The notes under the pieces were generated by a model. The model searched no databases and was not told the origin of the DNA. It saw only the letters and a list, made by a program, of their open reading frames with translations. Below, piece by piece: positions 15,538-23,549 of a stretch of 64,000 nucleotides of DNA (the stretch's first letter is position 1; every line of letters starts with the position of its first letter). The position numbers and the translations under genes were made by a program. This stretch comes from Bacillota bacterium (GTDB lineage: Bacteria > Bacillota > Clostridia > Christensenellales > Aristaeellaceae). The DNA is taken from assembly GCA_023411375.1 (NCBI GenBank), contig JAEYOW010000027.1, forward strand, positions 1-64,000. Direction: 5' to 3'.

Positions 15538-17631
15538 TTACACCATGATCAACGACGCCGTAAACGTGCTCTTGGTCGAAGGCGCGAAGGTGACATAGAG
15601 ATACGAAACCGGCTGGGACAATGTCAGCGAATCCATCATACACAGCCCGCCGTTACATTGTTTGCCAGTGAGCGTAAACAACGCTTCGCCGCTCATGTCA
15701 CCTTCAGACGTAGCGGTCTTTATAACCAGTGCGTTCCCGGCGGATTCCGCCGCGCCGCCGACGTCCAGCTTATACGCATGCAAGCCCGCTGTCAGGTTCA
15801 CGGGGAACCAGCCCTCGCCCAGAGCAGCGGCGGAGCCTTGAATCGTCGCCACCGGCGTGACGTTCAAAAGATCACTGTCCGTGACCTCGCCATCCACATA
15901 TATCCGAATGCGAACGCCCTTTTTGAGCAGCTTCGCAAACAGGAAGAAACCGTCCGTGGGTTCGGATAACGTGAATGTCGCATCGAAGCTCGTCAAACTT
16001 TGCATCTCCGTCGTCGAAAGACGATACAGATCGATGCCGTTGGCATCGCCAAATATGCTTGCGGTTTTCAGGGCAAACGCATAGGTGCTGGCGCTGTTGC
16101 TTGCGCCCATGGGCTCGGACAATGCAACATGAAGCAAATAAGTGCCCGCTTCCATATGCCGTGCAAACCAAACGCGGTCACGCTCCGATGCGCCGCTGTA
16201 CTGCGTAGTATAATCCGCAAGCAGCGTAGTGGCTTCACTCTCGTTTGCAATGGCGGTAACGGTCAACGTGCCAGTCAGCGTACCATAGCGCACCGTCAGT
16301 TGGTTTTCGCCCGCTGCCATTGTAAGCGTACCTTCTACCGTGAAGCTCGTAACCGCTCGCGTCCCGCCGCCATGCAGATGCGCGGTCACGGCGATCAGCG
16401 AGGTATCCAGCGTTTCGCCCTCCATCGGCGCGTCGCCTGTCCATACGGCAGTCAGTGACTCGATTGCCTCGGCCATGGGCGAAATGCAGCCCAGCGCGTA
16501 GGCGCGTTCGATGAGCGCGGCAAGCGATGCGTCTGTAAGCGTCAAACTGGTTCTGCCATCCGGCATGACCTTAAAGGCGGTGCCGCCCTGACCGGCGTAG
16601 TAGGCGGGCGCTTTCAGGCGCGCGGCCTCGCGGAAGTTCTCGATGCGGATGCCTTTCGTCTCAGCGTAAGCCAGAAGCTCATCCAAAGAAGTCGCGTCCG
16701 GCTGCGTCGCGCCCGCATGAGTCATGATAATGAGCCAGCAGCTTCGCTGGATTGCGGTATCGATGGCGGCCTTAAGCTGCGCCAGATTGCTACCGTTCGT
16801 GGAAGCGGCCAAGCGATTGATGTCCATGGGATTGCCGATATCCTCGTTCATACCGTCTGTGCCGCGACAGTTCACGCCAAAGCGGGCATAACGGCGGGCA
16901 AGAGCGAGATGGCGCTCCTGATGCGCGCCCCAGGGAAAGACCATACAGTTACAGTCAAAGCCATTGGCGCGGAATGCTTCATCCGCTAAGCGGTACTCCT
17001 GATCGATTTCGGCATCCGTAGCGTTCTGGTTATAGCCGGAGTTGAAGACACTTCTGGCATGGCTCCATGTATGGCTTTGCACATCGAAGCCATCCCGAGC
17101 CAAAGCTCGAAGCTGTGCAAAGCTCATCGCCTCGTATGGGTCGCCGGAGGTTGTGATACCAGTCGTTGTGATGGCACGGCTGGCCACCACGGCGGTCGTT
17201 GCGGTCACGCCATGCCTTCTGTAGACGGGTACATGCTCGTTCAGAAAACGAGTCGTACCGTCATCGTCAATAAAAGTAAGCACCGCGCCGTCATGGGGTG
17301 CAGTACCGCGATTGGAGGGGGCGTTTGGGAGAACTGTTCTGATATCTTCCAACCGCGAAATGGTTTCCAGCGTGGTTGAATCAACCGTATCCAGCAAGCC
17401 TGCATCCTGTACGGTTTCATCTGTAAAAGTGAGCAACAGGTGGTTTCGTTCATCAACGGAGACGGACATAATTCCAACACCGTCCACGCCGTCCTGACCG
17501 GGAGCACCATCCGCGCCATCTCGACCATTGACACCGTCTTTGCCGTCTACACCATCTCTGCCGTTCATTCCGGATGGGGTTACGACGATGTTCACTTGTG
17601 GAATTGCGGTATTGAGTGAAATATCAGACAT
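15538..17631 (-). CDS. Tail fibre with collagen-like stretch and NodB polysaccharide deacetylase domain
   Basis: The 697-residue protein has a short N-terminal anchor, a collagen-like Gly-X-Y run (residues ~22-50, beginning GMNGRDGVDGKDG), then a NodB-type deacetylase domain with TFIDDDGT, GFDVQSHTWSH (metal-binding histidines) and IIMTHAGA. The C-terminal ~330 residues are beta-rich, with no family recognised. It should trim acetyl groups from a host surface polysaccharide or peptidoglycan during adsorption. The ATG at 17631 has GGAGGCGGG ahead and overlaps the stop of the baseplate-type gene upstream. A deacetylase in a fibre suggests host binding through an N-acetylated glycan. Confidence 0.85.
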   Translation of the reverse strand: MSDISLNTAIPQVNIVVTPSGMNGRDGVDGKDGVNGRDGADGAPGQDGVDGVGIMSVSVDERNHLLLTFTDETVQDAGLLDTVDSTTLETISRLEDIRTVLPNAPSNRGTAPHDGAVLTFIDDDGTTRFLNEHVPVYRRHGVTATTAVVASRAITTTGITTSGDPYEAMSFAQLRALARDGFDVQSHTWSHARSVFNSGYNQNATDAEIDQEYRLADEAFRANGFDCNCMVFPWGAHQERHLALARRYARFGVNCRGTDGMNEDIGNPMDINRLAASTNGSNLAQLKAAIDTAIQRSCWLIIMTHAGATQPDATSLDELLAYAETKGIRIENFREAARLKAPAYYAGQGGTAFKVMPDGRTSLTLTDASLAALIERAYALGCISPMAEAIESLTAVWTGDAPMEGETLDTSLIAVTAHLHGGGTRAVTSFTVEGTLTMAAGENQLTVRYGTLTGTLTVTAIANESEATTLLADYTTQYSGASERDRVWFARHMEAGTYLLHVALSEPMGASNSASTYAFALKTASIFGDANGIDLYRLSTTEMQSLTSFDATFTLSEPTDGFFLFAKLLKKGVRIRIYVDGEVTDSDLLNVTPVATIQGSAAALGEGWFPVNLTAGLHAYKLDVGGAAESAGNALVIKTATSEGDMSGEALFTLTGKQCNGGLCMMDSLTLSQPVSYLYVTFAPSTKSTFTASLIMV

Positions 17632-18007
17632 ATACACCCGCCTCCAATAGTTCGAATTTCGGCAGTTCATTGTAGATGGACAGAACGTTATCCGTCGCAT
17701 CTGCGCAGACAACCAGTCCGTTCGCGTCGAACTCGGGATCGGTCACCACGCGTAAGTTATACCTGTAAGAGCCTGCGGGCAGGTCGCGGGTATCGGCGTT
17801 GGTGAATAACAGAAGAGCCGAGCCGTCTACGATTTCCACCTGCTTTCGGAGCATCGTTTCCTTCGTGGATGGCCTGTACAGGCCAAATACCAGCATATCT
17901 CCGGGTTTGAGGCTGATCGTTCCACTGAACGTAAAGTTCAACGCCCCGGTATCGCCGCGCGGACAGGTAATGCGACCGCTGGACACGCTATACTGAAAGG
18001 GCATCAT
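17624..18007 (-). CDS. BppU-like baseplate/receptor-binding accessory protein
   Basis: This 127-residue all-beta protein has the RGDTGALNFTFSG opening and the DGSALLLFTNADTRDLPAGS turn seen in BppU N-terminal domains of lactococcal-type baseplates. It probably anchors the fibres to the baseplate. The ATG at 18007 follows GGGAGG and shares one base with the preceding stop (TGATG). It is coupled to both neighbours. Confidence 0.7.
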   Translation of the reverse strand: MMPFQYSVSSGRITCPRGDTGALNFTFSGTISLKPGDMLVFGLYRPSTKETMLRKQVEIVDGSALLLFTNADTRDLPAGSYRYNLRVVTDPEFDANGLVVCADATDNVLSIYNELPKFELLEAGVYV

Positions 18008-18684
18008 CACGCCTCCCTTTCGCCGGTTTGTTCTTGCCACAGCGCGGGGACGTTGGGCGGCTCCCAACCGGCAAGCGACGTGTGCGCCTGCAGGCAAGCG
18101 TAACGTGTACCATTTGCGTCCGGGTATGCGACCACATCGCCCACGGCGTATTCAACCGCCGCCGCCCAGACGCGCGTTTCATCCTCGCTGACGATCTCCA
18201 CCTTGTGCCAGAGCGCAGGCGTGAGGTCTGGCGACCAGTCGCCCTGCGTGGTGTGAGCCTGTACGCACTTCCAGAGAAAAGCGCCGAAGGAATACACGTC
18301 ACCAACGGTGACGGCGATGCCCGGCTGCCATAGGCGACCTTCCAGCGCGGGCGCGACGCGCAGCAGTTCCTCGTCAGTGATCTTCCCGTCAGCGACGGCG
18401 GCACGCATGAGTAAGCCCAGCGTGTCGGAGAGCGCATCCTCGGCGCTGACTGTCACGAAGGATTCCAGCGGGAGCGCCGCCATGCGAAGCGCATCCGTTA
18501 CGACCTGCCCTTCGGTTACCTCCGTGCTGTCAGGCAGAATCAGGATCATATCGGCGGTGATGCCGGTCATGCTCATTGCCTGACCCGTCAGGCTGTACTG
18601 GGTTTCGCTTTCCCTTCGGGCAATCAAAAAGGGCGAGTGCAGAATCGTCCGCACTTGCCCTTCCATGGGAATGATGATTTTCAA
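18007..18684 (-). CDS. Adhesion protein with two carbohydrate-binding (CBM5/12-like) modules
   Basis: The 225-residue protein has an N-terminal ~125 residues of unknown fold and two C-terminal repeats of CBM5/12 (chitin-binding) type: YSFGAFLWKCVQAHTTQGDW and YPDANGTRYACLQAHTSLAG, each followed by the P-ALW ending. These bind N-acetylglucosamine polymers in other proteins. The start is read as TTG at 18684, six bases after AGGAGGAG; the frame further upstream overlaps the beta-helix gene. It fits a host-surface binding role with the neighbouring deacetylase fibre. Confidence 0.8.
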   Translation of the reverse strand: MKIIIPMEGQVRTILHSPFLIARRESETQYSLTGQAMSMTGITADMILILPDSTEVTEGQVVTDALRMAALPLESFVTVSAEDALSDTLGLLMRAAVADGKITDEELLRVAPALEGRLWQPGIAVTVGDVYSFGAFLWKCVQAHTTQGDWSPDLTPALWHKVEIVSEDETRVWAAAVEYAVGDVVAYPDANGTRYACLQAHTSLAGWEPPNVPALWQEQTGEREA

Positions 18685-18701
18685 AACGTTCTCCTCCTTT
18701 A

Positions 18702-21365
18702 TTAACCCCAAGAAGTGCCGCCGCTGTAGACAATGGTCAGGTAAGGCTTGTAGCTGGATTCGTCCGTGCCGCTCATGCGCATGTAGCAGTTGGAGTAGGT
18801 CGAGCTGCCAAAATTGTAGGGCATTTCGTAGAGACACAATCCGCCGTAAGTGCCGTTAGCCAGCCCTTGCACCGCAGCAACGGGAATACCGAACGTGACC
18901 GTCGCGCCGCGCCCAATGGTACCCAGCGCGCCGTAGTTCGCGGCGATAGACGGCGTGCCGCTGGCGGAAGTATTGGTGATCGCGCAGAGATAGACAGTTT
19001 TTGCCGCGCCCGAACCGCTGCCTGTTTTTCTATGCAGCGTTAGCGTTGCCGAACTGACTGTCGTTCCCGACAACAAAGAGATCAGGTTGCCAAACCACAT
19101 ACAGCCGCGATTCCAGTTGAGTGAGGATGAATAGCCGCTGTCAGAATACACGCCCTGAATGACGTCTACTGTATCCGAGCGCCAGCTTCCGCGCCACGAT
19201 TTGGTAAGCGTAGCGTACTGGATAGTCGTCTCGTCCGGCGTGACCGTGGGAATTGCGGTGCCGTAGTTGACCGTCACGCCCGTAGCGAATACCTGCCCGT
19301 TCTCGCCGGAGCTTCTGCTGCCCGCAGGAACGGTGCCGGACGCGAAGATGATCCCCGCGTAGGCGACCATCGCCCACGAGCAGGAACCAGAGCAGTTCTT
19401 GATGACGCCCGTGCCGTGATACACTTCCAGCCCCTGCAGCGCGTTGTACAGTCCGGAGTTGATGAGCACGACGTGGCTGCTGCGTACATACACGGAATCG
19501 TAGGTCGTGCCGTTGGCGTCCAGCGTGCAGCCGCTGATCTCCACAAAGTGATTCATCTGACACTCCACCAGATACCCGTTGCGGCTGGTGCCGTTCACCA
19601 ACGAGCGAATCTCGCGCAGACTTACATTTTGCAGCACGATATGCGCCGAACAGCCCTTGATCGTGATGTAGCTCGCCAGCGTGGTGTTGCTGTAGCCGTA
19701 GATGACCAGCTTTCCGGGGCCGGAAACGCCGCGCAGCTGCACGCCCGCGTACTCGTACACCGTGCCGTAGTTATATGGAAGATAGATGTACAGGTCGTAT
19801 GGCAGATAGCGATTGTTCACTGCCGTTACCGCTTCGCCCAGAGATCGAAAGTAGGTGTCGCTCGTGCCGGAGTAAGAAGGACTGACGTACAGCGCGGACG
19901 GCCCGTGATACGCCAGCGGCACCGAATCTGAGATGATCTCGTCAGCGTACAGTTCCTTGAAGCCCACATTGCCGGACGCGCTCATCTCCATCAGGATGTT
20001 CTCGTTGTTGTTGGGGTCGAGCAGCTGCAGCAGGAACTGCTCGGTGGTGATGGACACGTTGTTCTGCCCGATGGTGATGCCGCTGGTTTTGAGTTCCTGC
20101 GCACCCATCGCTGCCCACGCGCTGCCTGTCCATCTTTTCAGAATGTTGGGCGAGAGCGATGTGTCCAGCCAGAGCGTATTCGCCAATGGCGACGCGGGAG
20201 CCGTCGTTCCGCGATATACCTTCTCCGCGTTGTAGGTCGAGGTGTTCACCTTGAGCGCGATCTGCCCGGCCTGCGTCGTGATGTTGCCCTCGGCGGTGGT
20301 GAGCCGGTTTCCGAGACTGTCCGTCACGGTCTTGTCCGCCTTGAGCGCGATAGCGCTGTTTGTCTGCGAGATCGCCGTGGTCAGGTTCGTCTGGACGTTC
20401 TGGGCTTCCTCGTGCGCTTCATAGCCCACCTGCGCGAGCGGCTTGAACGCCCCGACCACATGACGATACAGCGGATGCTCCGGGTATAGGCAAACGTAGT
20501 ACGCGCTGGTCGTCAGTCCCAGCAGCATGTAGGTGTACCCGTCCTCTGTCGTTGGCACGGTCGTAGTGAACATATTGCTGATGGGCGTGAAGGTCGAGCC
20601 GACCAGCGTACCCACCAGATAACAGGACGCGCCAACCGCGCCCGTAAATGTCGCCATCTGATAACGCAGATAACAGGACGGGTAGGACAGATAACAGTTC
20701 ACGCTGGACGCGTTCGCCGCGATGGCGCTGTACGCATAGAGAACCGCGCGGGACACGTCGAACGGCACCTGCGGCGCTAAATGAAAGAAACCATCGCTGT
20801 CGCCGACGATGAGCCGGTAGGCGGTGATGGCGCTCTTTGCCTTGATAGAGGCGGCGCTGCGAAGCCTGTCATAGTAGTTCGAGTCGTAGTTTGCGTCCGC
20901 CCACCAGCCCTTGGCAATCGTAGTCGTGGAGATTTGGGCGTTCTCCCTGTAGGTAAAATGGATCGCGTTGCCTGCTGGGTAGTGTGTGGAAAGCCGCGTC
21001 ACGCCGCTGTAGTAACAGGGGATCGCTTCGGTGACAGAGCCGTCGCTCAGCGTCAGCGTGAGTGTTGCGGAGCCGGAGCCGGGGTACGGCAGCCAATAGG
21101 TGATCTGCTGTCCGTCCACAAGCTGAGCGAATCCCGCAACGCCCGTCCACGCGCCTGTGGCGGCGGTCTGCGTGCCAACAACAATCTCGTTGGCGGCAGG
21201 CTGCGCCCCACACTCCACCCACGCCGTACCGTTCCAGCGTTTGAGCATGTTGGGCGTGACGGATGTGTCCAGCCACAGCGTGTTGACGGCGGGATTCGTG
21301 GGCGCGGTCGCCGCGATTTGCATATCGTTTTCATCCCGAATGGTGATCTGCGAAGCCGCGATCAT
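18702..21365 (-). CDS. Large tail spike/fibre with right-handed beta-helix region
   Basis: This 887-residue protein starts with a small domain (TAPTNPAVNTLWLDTSVTPN) that recurs near residue 400 (TAPASPLANTLWLDTSLSPN), a repeated adapter module. A coiled-coil-like stretch (QTNLTTAISQTNSAIALKAD) follows, then a beta-helix resembling pectate-lyase spikes (residues ~520-720: IYGYSNTTLASYITIKGC and similar rungs) and a C-terminal beta domain. It probably forms a trimeric spike for host glycans. The ATG at 21365 is preferred over an upstream GTG because of GGGAGGTG. Confidence 0.8.
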   Translation of the reverse strand: MIAASQITIRDENDMQIAATAPTNPAVNTLWLDTSVTPNMLKRWNGTAWVECGAQPAANEIVVGTQTAATGAWTGVAGFAQLVDGQQITYWLPYPGSGSATLTLTLSDGSVTEAIPCYYSGVTRLSTHYPAGNAIHFTYRENAQISTTTIAKGWWADANYDSNYYDRLRSAASIKAKSAITAYRLIVGDSDGFFHLAPQVPFDVSRAVLYAYSAIAANASSVNCYLSYPSCYLRYQMATFTGAVGASCYLVGTLVGSTFTPISNMFTTTVPTTEDGYTYMLLGLTTSAYYVCLYPEHPLYRHVVGAFKPLAQVGYEAHEEAQNVQTNLTTAISQTNSAIALKADKTVTDSLGNRLTTAEGNITTQAGQIALKVNTSTYNAEKVYRGTTAPASPLANTLWLDTSLSPNILKRWTGSAWAAMGAQELKTSGITIGQNNVSITTEQFLLQLLDPNNNENILMEMSASGNVGFKELYADEIISDSVPLAYHGPSALYVSPSYSGTSDTYFRSLGEAVTAVNNRYLPYDLYIYLPYNYGTVYEYAGVQLRGVSGPGKLVIYGYSNTTLASYITIKGCSAHIVLQNVSLREIRSLVNGTSRNGYLVECQMNHFVEISGCTLDANGTTYDSVYVRSSHVVLINSGLYNALQGLEVYHGTGVIKNCSGSCSWAMVAYAGIIFASGTVPAGSRSSGENGQVFATGVTVNYGTAIPTVTPDETTIQYATLTKSWRGSWRSDTVDVIQGVYSDSGYSSSLNWNRGCMWFGNLISLLSGTTVSSATLTLHRKTGSGSGAAKTVYLCAITNTSASGTPSIAANYGALGTIGRGATVTFGIPVAAVQGLANGTYGGLCLYEMPYNFGSSTYSNCYMRMSGTDESSYKPYLTIVYSGGTSWG

Positions 21366-21395
21366 CACGCTCACCTCCCTCTATGTGCCGCGCCA

Positions 21396-23090
21396 TTACT
21401 CCACCTCGCACGTGAAGGTGGTCTTGATGTCCACGTCATCCCCGTCGATGGCGACAGATTTGCCCGTGGCGAACACCGCGCCGCTGTCGAGCGCGTTGCC
21501 GTCCTTGTCACGGCGATACCATTTGTAGGTGTGCCCTGTGCCGTCGGCATCCACCTCTGTCCCGTTCTGAAACAGGCGGCAGAGCAAGGTCGACGTTCCG
21601 ATGCTGTTTTTGAACACATCGCCACCGCTGGATTCGATGGTAGCTTGGTAGTTGTCGCTCTTGTCGGTCAACGTCAGGGTATCGGTGAACGTCTTGCCGC
21701 CGTAGGTCATAATGCACTGGAAAGCCTGAACACCATTAACAGTCGAGCCTGCTACGGAGATCGACGTACTCGTCTGACCGGAGATAGTCTGCCACGCGCC
21801 GGACACATACCTTTTCCAGACGTAGGTCGCGCCGCTTGAGATGGCGGTCGTACCGTCGAACGCGGAAGTCTGGATCGTCAACGAGCCAGTCTGGTTGAGA
21901 AACACAGAACCGTTCGGCGCGTAGAGCGAAAACACAACGGCGTTTTGACCTGCCGTGCCGGGAACGCCCGCCGCTCCAGTGGCTCCCGTGTTGACCTTCG
22001 ACCAATGAATGAGCAGCGTGGTTGAAACGGGCGCTGTGATGGGAACGGACAGCGTGCCCTGCTGCGCGCCCGATCCACCCAGCGTGGCATTGGCGGCGAT
22101 GGCGATGGAGATAGGAATCTCATTGTTCGCCGCGCTGCCTTTCGTGACCGTCATGCCGGTGGGCACGCCGGAGATCGTTCCCACAGTGGGTGTCACCTTG
22201 CTCGTGCCGGTATACGCGACCACATTGCAGGTCTTGGTGACGGCGGCGACTTGTCCCGAGGCGTTGCCCGCGAAGGTGATATTCTCGTTGGTGAGGAAAG
22301 CCATAGGAGCGGAAGCACCCGCGCCACCCGGCGTACCCGCCGCGCCGTCCCGCACCTTGTAGAGGGTGATGACGTCCGTCACGCCTTCTTCGCTGGTCAG
22401 CACGCGAAGCGTAGCGCAGTCGCCCACAAAGACGGCATGAGTCGGTTTCACGTTCAGCGTGCCGCCCGTGATGCTGGCGTTGTCGGAGGTGGTCGGATAG
22501 TCCGTCCAAGCATCCGAGGCGTTCTTATACTGCCACTTGGATATGGTCACGTTCGCTGCGTTCGCGGTCAGCGTGATCTGCACGGGCGTAACAGCGGAGG
22601 ACGCGTCGTACTTGAAGATTTGCTCGCCGCTGATCCACACATTCTGCGCGTTGAGCGCCGTCTTGATCTGCGAGAAGGTGATATCCGCCACCACGTTCAC
22701 GGGGATGCCCGTTTCGGGGTCGGTATAGGTGACATAGCACAGGTAGGTGAGCAATCCGCTGGTTACTCCGGTGAGCTTATTCGCTGAAACCGTGAGCACG
22801 CCGTCCGCTACAGCTTCGCCCGCAGCCAACACGGCTTCCGCGCCCGCACCTTCCTTGCGCTTCCATGTGATGGTCACACCAGCGGCAGTCAAGGTGAGTG
22901 CGGTTTGATTGGCGAACACTACGGGCGTCAGAATGAGCTTGGGCGTACCCGACCAGTTGGGGTTGACCGCGCCGCCGGGGTTCGGGTCGAGAATTTGCGT
23001 TTTTGGCAGATTCGACGTGATGTAGCAGGACAGGCTTTTACCGTCCGTCAAATCGACGATGGAGATTTGACCGGTTGCAATGATGGGCAT
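21396..23090 (-). CDS. Ig-like-domain tail fibre
   Basis: The 564-residue protein is made of beta-sandwich domains joined by short collagen-like links (GAAGTPGGAGASAP, GATGAAGVPGTAG). Segments such as YVWKRYVSGAWQTISGQTS and HTYKWYRRDKDGNALDSGA follow the Ig-like pattern common in phage tail proteins. It is likely a surface-exposed adhesion fibre. An AAGGAGGCG site precedes the ATG at 23090. It is part of a run of five adhesion genes. Confidence 0.8.
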   Translation of the reverse strand: MPIIATGQISIVDLTDGKSLSCYITSNLPKTQILDPNPGGAVNPNWSGTPKLILTPVVFANQTALTLTAAGVTITWKRKEGAGAEAVLAAGEAVADGVLTVSANKLTGVTSGLLTYLCYVTYTDPETGIPVNVVADITFSQIKTALNAQNVWISGEQIFKYDASSAVTPVQITLTANAANVTISKWQYKNASDAWTDYPTTSDNASITGGTLNVKPTHAVFVGDCATLRVLTSEEGVTDVITLYKVRDGAAGTPGGAGASAPMAFLTNENITFAGNASGQVAAVTKTCNVVAYTGTSKVTPTVGTISGVPTGMTVTKGSAANNEIPISIAIAANATLGGSGAQQGTLSVPITAPVSTTLLIHWSKVNTGATGAAGVPGTAGQNAVVFSLYAPNGSVFLNQTGSLTIQTSAFDGTTAISSGATYVWKRYVSGAWQTISGQTSTSISVAGSTVNGVQAFQCIMTYGGKTFTDTLTLTDKSDNYQATIESSGGDVFKNSIGTSTLLCRLFQNGTEVDADGTGHTYKWYRRDKDGNALDSGAVFATGKSVAIDGDDVDIKTTFTCEVE

Positions 23091-23128
23091 AAGAACGCCT
23101 CCTTAATGTGTTTATGGGCACGAAAAAA

Positions 23129-23151
23129 CGCCCCTGCCAGATGGCGGGACG
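23129..23151 (-). terminator. Hairpin with T-run between small gene and Ig-like fibre
   Basis: An imperfect GC-rich hairpin (inner GGC/GCC stem) is followed on the minus strand by six T. It lies between genes read in the same direction and may attenuate expression of the fibre genes. Confidence 0.5.
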
Positions 23152-23208
23152 CAAGAGTAATGTGCTATTTGTAGCACTATCATTTGTTGATATAAGTTCT
23201 CTGTTGGA

Positions 23209-23475
23209 TTAATCCTTATCCCAACGATTTGCATCTGTCCAGCGGAAATTTGGGTCTTTATTACGTTTCGGATTATTTTCCCACTTTTCTGCCGATCGCT
23301 TGCCCATCTCACTATTGATTCTCTGCATTTCTGGAGTCTTTTCACCCGTACCGCATTGGCCATCCTTGAGCCATTGCAATCTTCTCGATTCGTATGCATC
23401 TTCAAGTTGCTTGTCATTTGCTGTAGTTAACCATTCACCAAACTTATCTTGCTTTTTCTTACCAAACAACCCCAT
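23209..23475 (-). CDS. Small charged protein of unknown function
   Basis: This 88-residue protein starts MGLFGKKKQDKFGEWL and is highly charged and helical with no cysteines or membrane segments. A GGGAGG ribosome site precedes the ATG. It lies between the Tal-like protein and the Ig-like fibre, with a hairpin downstream. No family is recognised. Confidence 0.7.
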   Translation of the reverse strand: MGLFGKKKQDKFGEWLTTANDKQLEDAYESRRLQWLKDGQCGTGEKTPEMQRINSEMGKRSAEKWENNPKRNKDPNFRWTDANRWDKD

Positions 23476-23549
23476 ACCGCGATAGCCTCCCTTCCCAAAT
23501 CCGGTACTTCTAGCGTCTCTGCTTTTATTACAGTATATCAGGAAATCCC

